Positions 23,926 through 36,817 of a DNA stretch of 64,000 nt are shown here, in pieces (the stretch's first letter is position 1; each line of letters starts with the position of its first letter). The position numbers were made by a program, and so were the translations under genes. This DNA is from Atrichornis clamosus (Eukaryota > Chordata > Aves > Passeriformes > Menuridae). The notes beneath the pieces are model-generated. The model ran no database searches. It was not told the DNA's origin and saw nothing but the letters and a program-made list of their open reading frames with translations. Location of the stretch: NCBI GenBank assembly GCA_013400975.1, contig WBMZ01012692.1, positions 41,081 to 105,080 of the forward strand. Direction: 5' to 3'.

Positions 23926-26559
23926 TCCTTACTTCTTCTACTTCTTGCTTGAAGTAGTGGTGCACATATCACGTATCTCACATCACAAACCTCTTGATGG
24001 GTACCTCCAGCATTCACCTGCTTTCTGTTTCAGGCAGCTGGCAGACAGACATGTGTGTTGGCAGATGGGGCAGACATTTGAAAATGGGGGAAAAAACCAC
24101 TCCTGAAACTTATTAAGAAAATTCTGTGTCTTCAGTTTGCAAGATATCAGTCACTAAATGGCCTCACCGTTTCTACACTATTTATCCAATGCTTTCTGCC
24201 TTCAGAGAGCAGTAGTGTCAGGGAAAAGGGTAGCAGGAAGACCTGATGGAGTTGTAAGTCCTCCCTCCCATGCAGCCCTTCCTCCTACATGCATTTCGGT
24301 TTCAACCTTAAAGATTAAATGTTTGCATTCCACCACATTTTTGTTAACTCGTTAATTATTATTGTCATTGAGAATTAGTAAAGTAAACCCTGTCTAGACA
24401 ATTTCCCTTGATATGATCTTAGAGTGCATTAAAGAAAAAAACCCATTACTTTATCTGGGGAATATTTTTCTTTCTAATAATTGACATTTTACCTTTGGAA
24501 ATTAATATTTTAGAAGCATGATTTGAGGGCATCTAAGGGTTGTAAAATCTTGTGGTGGCACACTGCAGTGCTTAACAGTTTCGTGTACTCTGTCTTACAT
24601 TTAAAGACACCAAAGCACGTCATTGCAAGACCATAAAACACACCCTGTAATGTCTTATCTTTTAATTAGGTCACCTAGTCTGCCCACCTTTTTAAGTGCA
24701 GTGGTTAAGACTATATTTCTATCATTTCTCCAGATTGTTTTTAAAATTCCCAAAGGAAGGTTCTTCCTCTAGTTTTTTAGGAGAATTGTTTTATACTTCA
24801 ATATAACTCACCATTAAAATGGTTTCTTGTCAAATTTTCTACTTATTTAATATCAGGCAACTAAAGTATTGCTTTTTCGCATGATTGTAAAGGTTTCACC
24901 TCTCCTTATTGCTTCCATATCTCCTATATAATTTATCATTCTCTCTGATTTTGGCAAATACATACATATTTATACTGAAATTTAAAACTGAATGAAAAAA
25001 TACTCACATCCTTTTTCATCTAGGACTTTATTTTATATAAAAATTATGGAAACTTCAAACAATATGCATGGCCTGGTCTTACCATAACTGCAATCTAAAC
25101 ATCGGCGTGGATCACACCCTTTCTCTCACCCACAGCCTAATCCCAAGGGCACCAAAATTTGGCACTTTTCAGTTACAGGAGACCTAAAGGGAACTTAGTT
25201 TCTTCTTCACAGGGCATTGGCCACAACCCAAACTTGAAAACTTCACAAAAACCTGCTGAAACTCACACTGTTTGTATTGGCTTTGCTTTAAAGTATGGTG
25301 AGAAGAAGACACATTTTGCACAGAGCTCAGTAACTGAAATGCATGCCTAGAAATTGGGAGAAAGCTGAGATCCAAGCTTTCTAGAGGTTAGAGGAATTTA
25401 AATAGACTTCTTCTATCCCCTCAGAGCTAACCTTTGACACCAGGCTGTATGGCAGTTTCTCCACCATTCCAGTGGAAGTTAGGTAACTGTGCAAAAGAAA
25501 TGCAAGGTTTAGGAACATAGAGAGAGACAGTAAGGAGGAGATATCCTGGATACATAACCTAGTGGTAGATTAATATGCAGAACGGAGCAGAAGAGGAATC
25601 CTGGGTTCTGATTTCAAAGCCAGGGTTTCACTCAGTGTCTTTTTTAATACAAAACATAAAACTGATCTCCAAAGTAGTACTGAAACTTAATATTTCCCCT
25701 TTAGTGTGTTACATACAGCAGCTCTAGGTATAAATCCACATTCTTTCCATTAGGAATAAGATGTCTGGTTTCTGTTCTCTGGACTATTTAAGTACTCTAC
25801 CCCATCTTTTTTTCAGTACAGGCTATGATGCAGAATAGAGGAATGAACAGTATAGTTCTGTTACAGGAAGTTTTTGTCTGAATAAATCAGGCTTGTAACA
25901 GCATTTAAAAGTCTTTTATGATTGTTTGTCAGGGCAATCAAAGAGATGCTTGGCTTAAATAGAAAATAATAATCCATGGTTTAAAAAGCTGTTTGGTGAG
26001 CAAAAACTATGGACTGCCTGGTACTTTCTTAACTTGCTTTTCACTTCATAATATAGTGGCAGGACTTATAAACAGTTTTATCTCTGATTTAATGGCAGTA
26101 GTTCATGCATTCTATAATCAGTATCTTCCATTCATTATTTTCATTTAATATACAGTCCTCTTGTGTCTCTTTTCCTTGCTTTAAGGTTTGCAATATTTAT
26201 GGAATTCAGTGTTCAGGGAAGATCTGTACACAAGACTCCTTAACAGGGTGATACATGAGCACATGACACTGTCTGCTAAGGGAAAAACACTTCAGTTCCA
26301 CTTTGCAATGGGATAGCAACCTTGCACATACCTCATATTTGCAATAAATAGTCATGTGGAAAGGTGACATGACATAAAAATCATAAAAGAACCCCAATCT
26401 CACTGCATGCTAATATTTCTGTGTTGATAAAACCTCATGTAAAGTTTAAGAACAAGATGCCGAGGAGCACTGAATTTCTTCCAGGTAGAACAAGTGTACC
26501 CAACATATTAACTATACAATATAAAGTCAAGTGTTTACAGCAAAAAGAGTAATTTTCTT
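23926..26559. other. Non-genic AT-rich DNA; nothing recognised
   Basis: Unique sequence. Open frames reach 65 codons with no domain. A possible continuation of the preceding CR1 around 24000-24020 (GGGTACCTCCAGCATTCACC) is too weak to call. Confidence 0.5.
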
Positions 26560-26960
26560 GTTTGTGTTCAAAAATTCAATGAAAACTTATTTTATTCAAC
26601 AACTATATTCCAGATCCAAACCCTTCATTATAGGAAATAGCATGGACAAGTGTTTTGACTGAATAAATTTTCTAAGCATGTGAATTGAACTGAATCAATT
26701 TTTCTAATTTCAAGGCTATTCACTGTGAACCCAGTTTAAGACTCCCAGCGAGCACTACAGCAACACATTCAGACTGAATTGCTTTGAAATTGGTTAAAGG
26801 CTACTTCAACTTCATTTCTTCAGCTACATTTTGGAAAGCATGTTTTCACAGGGTAAATTTAATTTCAAGTTGAACTGCTGAATTGATTAAATGTCTTATT
26901 GCATCATGCCGTAACTTTATTGCAATTCCAAAGTTCATAGAAAAATATAACAGCAACTAT
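26560..26960. promoter_or_regulatory. Weak candidate conserved non-coding element
   Basis: Repeat-free AT-rich block with many homeodomain-type motifs (AATTGAACTGAATCAATT near 26683-26700, TGAATTGATTAAATG near 26879-26893, GAAATTGGTTAAAGG). No long mononucleotide runs were seen, unlike the flanks. Conservation was not tested. Confidence 0.2.
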
Positions 26961-29900
26961 GAAAACAGCTACAACAATGGTACCTAGTCCACTGACAGTA
27001 CATTTATGCAGTCAAAAATTTGACAAAGTATTTTTTTTGTCTCAGACCTTTTGTCTTTTTATTTCATTTTTTTCTATTATTTGCTCTGTTATGAAAAGCA
27101 GTAAATATCACTTCCAGGTTATAATGTTAGTTTTTGCTGCTATTTCTACTTTTGAATTTTTTTTTTTTCCGTAATGAAAAATACTAGTGTATTTCTCTCC
27201 CCTTATGGAAGGCACCAGTCAACTTTCCCTGTACTTTTCCCCATTCAATTGCTGATTCTCTGTGGGGGATAGCTCCAGAGACAACATCTTGGGTCACAGA
27301 GTATGTATCAGTTTTTATGAAGGACATATGCAACAGCATTTTCTGTTTTGGTTTGACTCTTTTTTCCTTCCCTAGCTGTTTCTACCTTTCTGTAGCCTCT
27401 CTGGCTGACACTGAGCATGTGGCTAGCATTGGCTCAGAGCTTTCCACAGTAAATACTTATTCCTTCTTCCAACTGGAAAAAGCCAATCACTAAGTATGAA
27501 AAACTCTGGCGTTTTCTTCCCATGAACCTAACTCTGACTGGATCAATATTGATTTTCATTTCCTGGTTTTTCTGCCAGACACCTGACAATGAAGGCATTC
27601 TCCAACATTTTTTCAGTTTTAGTTTAGCCCATCCTAAGTCTTCCTTTGAGAGAAGGCTTTACAGAAGTCTGAAAGAAGATTAATAACAGTTTAGGAGGGA
27701 GTAATTTGGAAACCAACTCCTAGAATCTAGAACAAGAGTAAACATGGAACATTTTTGATGTGCCAAAATACAAACTGGAAAGTTAAGAGCAGCAGTTTCT
27801 GATTGTAAAATGTTTGGATCACGACACTTCAGTCCAAGGCTAGTTAAGCCAGTCTTTCCTGGTGAGCATTCCTAGCACTTTCCACAGAACAACCTTTCCC
27901 AACAAAGAAAGATTTCACCTGGAAATTACTAATTAACTATTATATGCAACATTCAGCTACAAGAAATCCTACTGAACACTGGTATTTCCTCTGAAGTCTC
28001 ATACCATCCATACTGTCTTGATTAAATTAGATTCACTGCGCTGTTGCCAAATTTTGCAGGGCATTTTCTGAAAAATTACACAAATAAGATATTATGAATG
28101 TATATTTTTACTGCATCTGTTCTTTAGTGCAGAGAAGAAAATCACTACGGCACAATACAAAATAAAAGGAAGGCTACAGCTGCATTTTTGCAGAACCCTG
28201 CACCTCTGATCATGCTGGCTGTATCCACTCTTACTTACTCAAGGTAAAGTCATCAAAATATACGTATTTCATTCCTAAGTGTTTGTATGTAAATTCCATT
28301 CATGGGAGCATTCAGTGTTGAGTATATCCAAGGCTCAATAAAAAGTACATATCGCATCGCAGAAAGAAAGCCTATAAATTCTGCAGTTTTATTCTGCCAC
28401 AGCTGTTCAGTAAGGTATTGCAGGATTACAACTACATTTTGCAGATGTTCACTGTGCCTGCATTTAAGTACCTCCAACTGGACAACATATAATCTCTGTA
28501 AGTGCGTTCCTGTGTACTGAGTTATTTTCAAGTCCCTAAAGTTTGGAAATACCACAAGGGTGTCCTGGTGTCAGCACTCTGCTTACGCCGTGAAGTGTTA
28601 CACATGGACTCTTGCAGAAGTAAATAAAATTATCTCAGACTGTCACATAGACAGGAAAAAAAAGTCACATTTTTTTCTGACATGTCACTTTGGAACAGAA
28701 CAGATCTCAGGAAGTAGTACAACTGTGGGAAGAGATATCTCTCGAGTTATCTAGCTCTTGCTGCTGCGCATAATAAGACCAAACTCAACATGACTCTCAT
28801 TTCACTGCAATGGGATTCCTTCAGCAAGAGATATACAGTGAGACAAAGTAGAGATAACAATATAATTTTAATTTTAAAATAAGTGTAAATACAATTGTAA
28901 CTTGATTTCTTACCAGCCCTCTGTAAACACTGCAGTATGATACTTTCAGTTATAAAGGGTTAGAAATTTTAAAGCCTGGTCCCTGAAAGATGTCAGTGAA
29001 TGATTTTCCATCAGGGAACAGTTTCATGCCTCAGTGGAGACAGTCTGCTTCACACAGACACTAACATTTCAGTTAAGACAAAGTCTAACATTTCATTTAA
29101 GATGATGTCTCCTCCTGTGGTTTTGGTTTCCAGAGAGGCTGTGCTTTGTTGGGTCACTGTGTTAGCACCTATTTGAAACCAGGATTTAGCCCTTGTGCTT
29201 TTGTTAGCTTCCTATCACAAAGATTCACTCACCCTGCTGAATCCTAAACAGAACAGCAGCATTAATTACATATTTACAGGAGCAAAATACAGAAATAAAT
29301 GACTTCTCAGAACACAGGACCATGTTGAAAGAACTGTCAAGCAGGGCATTCAATTTTAAATGCTTCTGATCTGGCAAGGAAGAGATTACTGTTTTCCATA
29401 TTCATATTTTATATTTTGACTGACTCCAGACCAACCCCAGGGAGAGCCCAGAATATCAGCTTGTCTGTGCCTGGGAGCTAACACTGGAATATACAATCAG
29501 GAAAGCCTGCCGTCTGATTAAACCTCTCCTGACACCACCCCAGCTTTGGTGAAATTTAAACTGCCTCTTCCCTCCTTCTCTGCCTTTGTGAGATGCAGAA
29601 GAAGTCATTATAGGCTGCTTGCTAGTGATGGCTGACCCTGCTGGTTCGGCCCAGCGCTGTCTCCGGGGGACAGGGCAGAGATGGGCTGACAGCAGAGCCC
29701 GGGCACAGGCCAGCAGGGACCCCCAGTCAGTGCCACTGACAACAGCAGCCAGCTTTCGTTTCCTCACGTCCCTGAGGTTTTAATATTATGGTGTAGGGAA
29801 AGAGGCTTTTAGTACTCCATTGACCACATTCATTGATGTTGTTTCTCTGAGCCTTTTGGACCAGAGGAGGTGGTGTGAAAGGGAGGGAGATGTAGTGGAA

Positions 29901-31868
29901 AAGGAGAAGCATCGTGTTTTGACTGATGCTATCATCACAGGCTACTGCACTGATAGGAAAGTTAAAGAAATCCTTTGGAAAGCTGTAAGATCTCTGACTG
30001 CATAGAAATCCTTTGCTATCACAATTCATTTTGCAGTTGTGTTTCAAGGCATATTTTCTCCATTTTTGTAGTGGACATACTTTGTCTCAAAAAATGGCAT
30101 AAATGGCCTTTCCCCTCCATATGTATAATGCACACAGGCTTTATGCTCATTTATTGTACAGCAGTGCACAGACATGTCAGAGACACAATGCTCAATCACA
30201 GAAGACTTCACTTCAGGTGTGAAGAGTTTCTGTGATTATGACAGAGAAGGTGTCTTGAAATACGGATGTGCCTGAAAGGAAAGATTATTAGAGAACATAG
30301 TGGGTGAAAGATATAGAATATATCCTCAGTGTGCACTTCTACCCTTGAAGGGGAGTCAATAGAGTATCTGAGACTACCATATTAATGTTATAAAACAGGC
30401 AATGTTATTTCTTGCAGGAATCATGCAAGACATGGGTCCTTATATCTTAAAAAAAAAAGAAAGAAAGTTGCTACACCAGCCCCAGCCCAAAGAACAAATT
30501 CATTAGTTAGCAGGAGCTGCAACAGAAAGCCCCATTTACCTTATCCATCTGTCTGTGAAGTAATTTTCACTCCTCTTCTCTTTCTAATACTGAATAGCTT
30601 TTCAGTGCGACAAGGTCTCAGAAAAGAGTGCTCCTCTACTCTTCCCAAAGCTGTCCAGTAACAGCTGAAGCTATCCGCTAGAATCCAAAAACATGGATAT
30701 CACCTCACTCCTTTGAATCATATGGACAAGAGAATTTGAGGAATTCCAGCTTCTGAAAGGTATATTGGAACTCCTTACCAATTCTACAGAGAAGACAACA
30801 GAAACTGCCTTTTCCCACCTGCTTGATAATCACAATGCTGCATTTTAAAAATAGCTACAAATGACAAAATTAATAATATAGTGTAGATTTGTTGTCGTTG
30901 CTTTGGTCCAATATATCAATCTAGGTCCTCTAGTTGCTACCAAAAATAGAGGGCTCCGGATACTGATCTCATACATTAACTGTGTCTAAATGAGAAGACT
31001 TGTGGAGGATCAGCTACTGAGTACAAGACTCTAACTCATTAAGAAGAAGGCATAAGCTATTTGCCTCTAAGTATTAGGTGGAGGGCCTTTGTTGGAGTTG
31101 AAATCTCTGGCATAGGAATGCAGGTGTTTTCAGATTTAAATTCTTGACTATAGTCAGAGGTGAAACAGTAGTGTATTAATAAATAGAGTGCATTTGTCAA
31201 TAAATAAAGGTGTTTGGAAGTGTTCCAATGGAACAGTTTCAGCTAAAAGGCTGAAATGTTATATGGAGGCATCTCAGTTTTGGTAAAAGCCAATAAAAAC
31301 ACATGCAGGTGAGTTTTGGTGGGAGCGAGCTTAAGGGGAACCAGGGAGGCACAAGATCTTTGTCCTGGCAGCAAGCCCTTGGAGGACGCTTTTCTGGGGT
31401 TGGACACCCAAGGCACTCTTGTTCGTGACTTAAGGTGTAAAAATGTTCCAGAACAGACTTGGCATAAGCTGGCACTAAAATAAGGTATATAAATCATAAG
31501 ATTTTTTTTATTATTGTACTTTTAATCAGAACAAAAACTGATATTGAAACCAAGCATTTCCTTGGAATCAGTAGTAGTCTTTTCTGGGCCAACTGTATGA
31601 ATTAACATTTAACACAAACATAGTTCTTTAGCAAACAGAGCTTTTATTTCATATTGCTTCTGATCAATGCCTTTTTCCCCTAAATGGAAGGAAATATAAA
31701 TCCAACAAAGGCTGAGAGCTTACTGTGACATCAGTAGCTATTTTTATCACAACCATCATCATGAAGCCCTGCAAATCTTTCTTACAACTTAACTGAAACA
31801 TTAACAACATCTCAAAGTAAAGAAGGAACTCAGTGCTTCTGGGGTGTAACTCCACCATAAAATGCAGA
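26961..31868. other. Non-genic DNA; T-rich run and small GC pocket
   Basis: AT-rich unique sequence. A T-rich tract lies at about 27028-27171. Frames of about 100 codons overlap on opposite strands at 28253-28555. A small GC-rich pocket with several CpGs lies at 29630-29760 and is covered by a 103-codon minus frame (29456-29767). None shows a recognisable domain, and the pocket is too short for a CpG island call. Confidence 0.5.
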
Positions 31869-32128
31869 GAATTTTGTCTTTTTTTTTCCCTTTTGTCTTT
31901 GTGTTTTATTTTGCTTCCAGCCATGCAGTTGGTCGTCATCCTTCAGCCTCAGGCACCAACATTCATAATGACCTCAGGAAGAGCTTTGAGGCTGAACTGA
32001 GTTTTCTGCAGCTGGTCTATCCAGGCCACCTGAATAGGACCCCAAATCTGTACAGAGTGCTGAGTGTGCCTGTGCTCTTCTTGCCAGGACAGTTCTGGTG
32101 TGGATGTATGTTCCCTTCTGCAGACTGA
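31862..32128 (+). other. Possible exon-like segment with strong splice-acceptor signal
   Basis: Between about 31875 and 31920 lies an almost pure pyrimidine tract ending in GCTTCCAG, a near-ideal 3' splice acceptor. It is followed by about 200 bases of more balanced composition that stay open in one frame to a stop at 32126-32128. The 88-codon frame counted from 31862 includes the pyrimidine tract as hydrophobic residues, so its first 20 residues would be intronic if this were an exon. The remaining protein has no domain I know. A matching 5' donor, promoter and poly-A signal were not identified. It may be chance or a non-coding RNA exon. Confidence 0.2.
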
Positions 32129-35100
32129 GCTGTGCGAGTAGAAATAACCAGTAAAGGGACAAAGTGAACCTGTGGGTGTGTTAATCTCTTGTGCTGCTCA
32201 CCAAGTTTCTCCACAGCTTGTTTGTCAGCATTGTGCTAGAAGACAAGGACTGCAATTGTTTACTTCTTCCTATAGAGAGGGTGCAAGAGGGGAAACTCAT
32301 GGAAAAATTACTTTCACTGCATTCCCACAGAGGTCAGTCCCAGTCCCACCTTGTAAATTACACAAGTAAAACCCTTATGTGAAGGAAAAGTACATTGAAT
32401 TTGAAAGCTGGCATTTAAGCACAGCACCTTCATAGTTACATTAATTATTTAACACATTTGTTCACCATGTAAAAAACCAGAAATTTCAAGCTGAACCAGC
32501 AAAAGGAATTTTTTTTTTCACAGTCTGCTGGGAAGGAGCTTTGTATATGCAAATAAAACATACAATGAACTGTTAAGAATCCAGTCCTCAAATTTCTGTC
32601 GTGTCCCAGTTATTAGCCACAGATGTCCAGTAATGATCTCTCTTTGTTCAGCAAATTGACTTTTTTTTCCCCTGTGGGGAGAAGGATAGAGCAATTTGGC
32701 TAAAGAAAGTCTCTACCTCCACTTCTTGTTTCCTTAATGAAAAAAAATGAAATCTCTTGAAACATGGAGTAGGTTAATTGGAGCAACAACTGTCTTGTTC
32801 AGTTAATCAGCTCTGAATTCACCAATAGGTATCCCAGCTGGCACTGGAAGTAATCACTAAAAGTGTTAGGAGTGTGTATGCAAGCTAGCCAAAGCTTACA
32901 GAACAAAACAGTGCCTGTGAGGACTGAATAGACAGCATTATCCTGATGAAGGATTTCTTACAGTATTATTTCAGTTGAACAAAATAGGATATGCACAGTA
33001 CGAAAAAGGAAAAGCAGAACAATACTAAAATGAGAAGGAGGAGATCATAAAAAAGGAACATTAAGACTTGAATCTACAGAGTCAATAGAATTCAGTTGAA
33101 TAGCTCATTGTACCTATTCTGCTGCAAAAAAAAAAATTAAAAAAGAAGCAATCTCATTTTGGGAAAAGGGTGGCACTGAAAGAAAATTTTCTAAGAATTC
33201 ACTGAGACTGTGACAATCACTACTAAAATAAGAAGAAACAATAACATAAATTCCCACTAAAAACACCTACTAACACAAACAATCTAATATATTCCCCTAT
33301 TTAAAAGATGTTGACATTCATAACACCTGGAGCTTGCTGTTACACCTCTAAACATGGCTCTGCAACAGTGGTACATCAATCAGATGCTGCCTCTCCCAAG
33401 TAATATCACTTTAACCCCCTACATTCAATGAGATGACAGAACTATCCTTAGCCAGTGAAAACCAGCACAGCAATGTTTTCTCATTATCTTGTGGCTAAGA
33501 TATACCTACGTTTTTATTTTTCCAAAAATAAAGGGCTATGTCCTGCTCTGGGCTATACCAGAATTTTTGCCAGCATAATTTTAGAGGGATCAATTGAATA
33601 GCAGACAGTAAAGTTGGATATCAATAGGGGTAGACTTAGAGCATAGATAGACATCATTTCCTGGATCAGCATGGAAGAGGTTATGACTCTCATTTTCCTC
33701 TTGACAGCTTTTGATGATGCAACTTGACGTACAAGTACTTGGCTACATTGACTAAAGGCCTTGTGCTGCATTTAGGGTGTAGACCCTGGACGTGTGCCTT
33801 TGATATGAACTTTCCCTTGATACCACACCTTTCCCTTCCACAGAAGCCTGTAAATCCCTCAGCCTTCACACCACTGGGTAGCTGTAGCTCTGCTCACTTC
33901 CAGCCCCCAGCCCAACCCACAAGCCAGCTCCTGTCAGCTCCTCCCATTTAAAGCCCCCAGGCAATGATTGCAGTCTGAGGAGACCTGCCTGGCTGAGTTT
34001 CCATAAAACAGCTCCAGAGATCAAGCTGGCAACAAACACTGTGCAGTAGTATTCATGCAGCATAGACAGCAGTACCTAATTTAGGTACCACAAACACTGC
34101 CAACAGCCTTAACACTTAAATCCTTTTTATGTAGGCAGTCCTGAGATACAGTACTGCAAGTCATCCTATAATTCCCAGTGACAGCTGAAATAGTGGTGTT
34201 ATTTGTTTACGACTAAAATTTAAGAGCAATTCTGTTAAATGGTTACGAATTTATACAACAAGAGGAATAGCAGCAGAGAGCTAATTATACTACTTCTCCA
34301 CTACAACAACAAAAACTCCATCTTTTTAAAGAATGAATTTAGCTAACCCTTCTGCACTACCATAGTATTTCCTGGCAAATGCTATAACCTGTTTTCTGCT
34401 GGCAGGGAGCAAGCTCCTTTCTATCAAGGTCATGGAGAAGAAACCCAGCTCATACAAAAAAGGGAGCAAAATCTAAGCACTTTGTATCAGTTGTTGGCAT
34501 GCAAAGACATAATAACGGTACTTAGGCTTTTAAATTGAAGTGTGTCATTTAAGTAGCATAAAATATCACTCTGACTAAGAGAAATGTAATATCAGGGAAT
34601 AAAGCAAAAGGAAAATCCTCTAAATCCTCAAGAACTAAAGCAAGTCTGTTCATTATATGCCAATAAATTTGAACCAAATATCTAACTGCTCTATTAGAGA
34701 GACATAAGTGGTAATTCTTTGGCCACACAGGGTGGGATATCTGTGATTAAGTCCACCAGTGCCAAGATCAAAAGAAACTGTCAGACATTTAATCACATCA
34801 CAGACGATATCTGAAGGAGGCTCCTGTTTGCTGTCATAGTCTCCTGAGGGGATATGTCAGGCTGCTTGAGGGGGTGTCCAAAAGAGAAATCATGCCTGTT
34901 ACTGAACAGGGTCCCTGTTTACACGATGCCTCTGCTCAAGGGTGTGAGGGACAAAGCTGTCAGCAAAGAGAAATTCATAATGGATGAAATCACACTTGCA
35001 TTTGCCAATTTTCTGAATGCAATCTTTGTGAAGAAGTTAGATTCTAATAACACAGATGTTACAGGGGAAGGACATTCTAGTTATATCCTATTTACAGCAA

Positions 35101-36730
35101 TGTAATTAAGATCAGAGTCTGGCTTGAAATATCTACAACTGGAACTTGAATAATTTGGACACAAAGGATCTGAGGGTTTGATAGGAAAAAATAAACACTT
35201 TTAAGGAATACTTTGCTTTTGATCCTCATCAGCACATTCAACCAAATAGTCCTCTCTTATACTGAAATAGACTTAGTAATGGGCATTTTTTTCATTCCCT
35301 GAAGTATGATGAGGTTTTTGTTGTTTTACAGTAAATATTCTTTGTGGTTTGAAGCCACTGATACCTTTTCTGAGAATTACTTGTCTAGTCAGAGCCATCC
35401 TTAAACCTTTTAAAGGTTTTTTCCTAAGAAGACAGGGTAAAAATAAATGATCTTATCACAGCAATCCTATTGATTTCAGTAGAGGAAGGGCACCATGAAA
35501 CTCATGTATCACATTTAAGAATAAAATCCTAAATACATACTGCATTTCTAGACACAATCAAGCACAGTATGATCCACATTCACACAGAAGAAAGTCATGG
35601 CCAAAGCAGGAGCAATCTTGACCTAAGCAGAATCATAACTGGAAGCAATATGATTAAAGAAGGGAAAGAAGGACTGGAGAAACACAGCTGCTACCTTCTT
35701 GATCTGTCATGCTATGTCCATACAATGTCATTCATCAGCAGTGTCACATGGATATAGTAAGTTGTTTTTAATTGTTTAAAAGACCTGTCTTCCAGCATTA
35801 GAGGAACAGAAAGCATGAAATTATCTATAGTCTTTAAAATATAAGCACTTCTTACAATTTTTGAGCATTAGTTCAAAGAAAGGTCATAACAGTTCTAGCA
35901 TGACAAGCTAATTAGCAAGTGCAGTTCCTAAAACACCACTGCAGTATGAATTTTTCTTGAATCAGTTACACTTGACACTTTTCCATAGAAAGTAAAGATA
36001 TATTGTGGGATCCTAACTCAGCCTGTGATGCATGATATACTTGTGACACAGATCCTGGGGGTTACTAACCCTACTCAGTTTTCACAAATATCAGGCCCCA
36101 TCACCTCTTTCAGCCAAAAACTGCTTCTGCTACAGAATGCTGCAAGAAAGGCGTTCTGCTGTATCAAGGGTAATTCAATACTGTGGACTGGTTGCTAATA
36201 GCTCATGCCATTACTTTTAATTGAATATGGCCCATCTGCACAAGCTAATATACCTGGGACCATGCAAAGAGTCTTGATTTTCCACAAAACTTACTCAAGT
36301 TGAAAATTGCTCCGTGATGGAGGGGATAGCTTGGTGAAGCCAGTGGCCTCTGCAGTCTCAGTTCGTTCTAGTTATGTGAAATACAGAAACATGCTTATTG
36401 GCTGAGACATAACGAACTGAAAAACTTTCATCTCAGGCTGAGCCTGCAACTGCTTTAAAGCTGTCTGGTTGTCTGTGAACTAGCTTACATGTTATTCCTG
36501 AAGTATTTATGTTTGAAAGCCTCAAGATATTCTTCAAAATAAATTTAAGGACAGAAAGAATATTTTTAACATGGTCAACTTGCACAGATAGCATTTGAAA
36601 AGTTAGTTCTCCATTCAGCATCAGGGCACCATTTTTTAAGTAAGCATGGAACCCTTTAGGTTCACAAAGTATTTAATAAATAGGAAAATAATCATATGTG
36701 ATTCTTCTCTAACTGCCATCAGAAAGTGAA
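32129..36730. other. Non-genic DNA; nothing recognised
   Basis: Unique AT-rich sequence with a modestly GC-richer patch at 33780-34000. Open frames reach 83 codons (34854-35105) with no domain. No repeat signature was confirmed; a phrase at 35468-35480 (CTATTGATTTCAG) hints at old amniote repeats but is too short to call. Confidence 0.5.
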
Positions 36731-36817
36731 GATCATAAAATCATTACATAGTGGCTTGGGTGGAAAGGGAATTTAAAAATTATCTGCCACAGGCAGGGAC
36801 ACCTTCCACTAGATGCC
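36731..36817 (-). mobile_element. CR1 LINE 3'-end fragment, antisense, short
   Basis: ATCATAAAATCATTACATAG then GTGGCTTGGGTGGAAAGGGA, then a gap relative to CR1 consensus, then CCACAGGCAGGGACACCTTC and CACTAGATG. The blocks are in CR1 3'-end order on the minus strand. The 'AGTCCAACCCCCCTG' portion is missing or degraded. Old, very short copy. Confidence 0.85.

Noticed and set aside
29630..29760. GC-rich pocket as a CpG-island promoter
   Set aside because: Only about 130 bases with few CpGs and no TATA/initiator or transcript context; too short for an island.
34072..34088. Palindrome GTACCTAATTTAGGTAC
   Set aside because: Eight-base arms are expected about once by chance in 64 kb, so no function is inferred.
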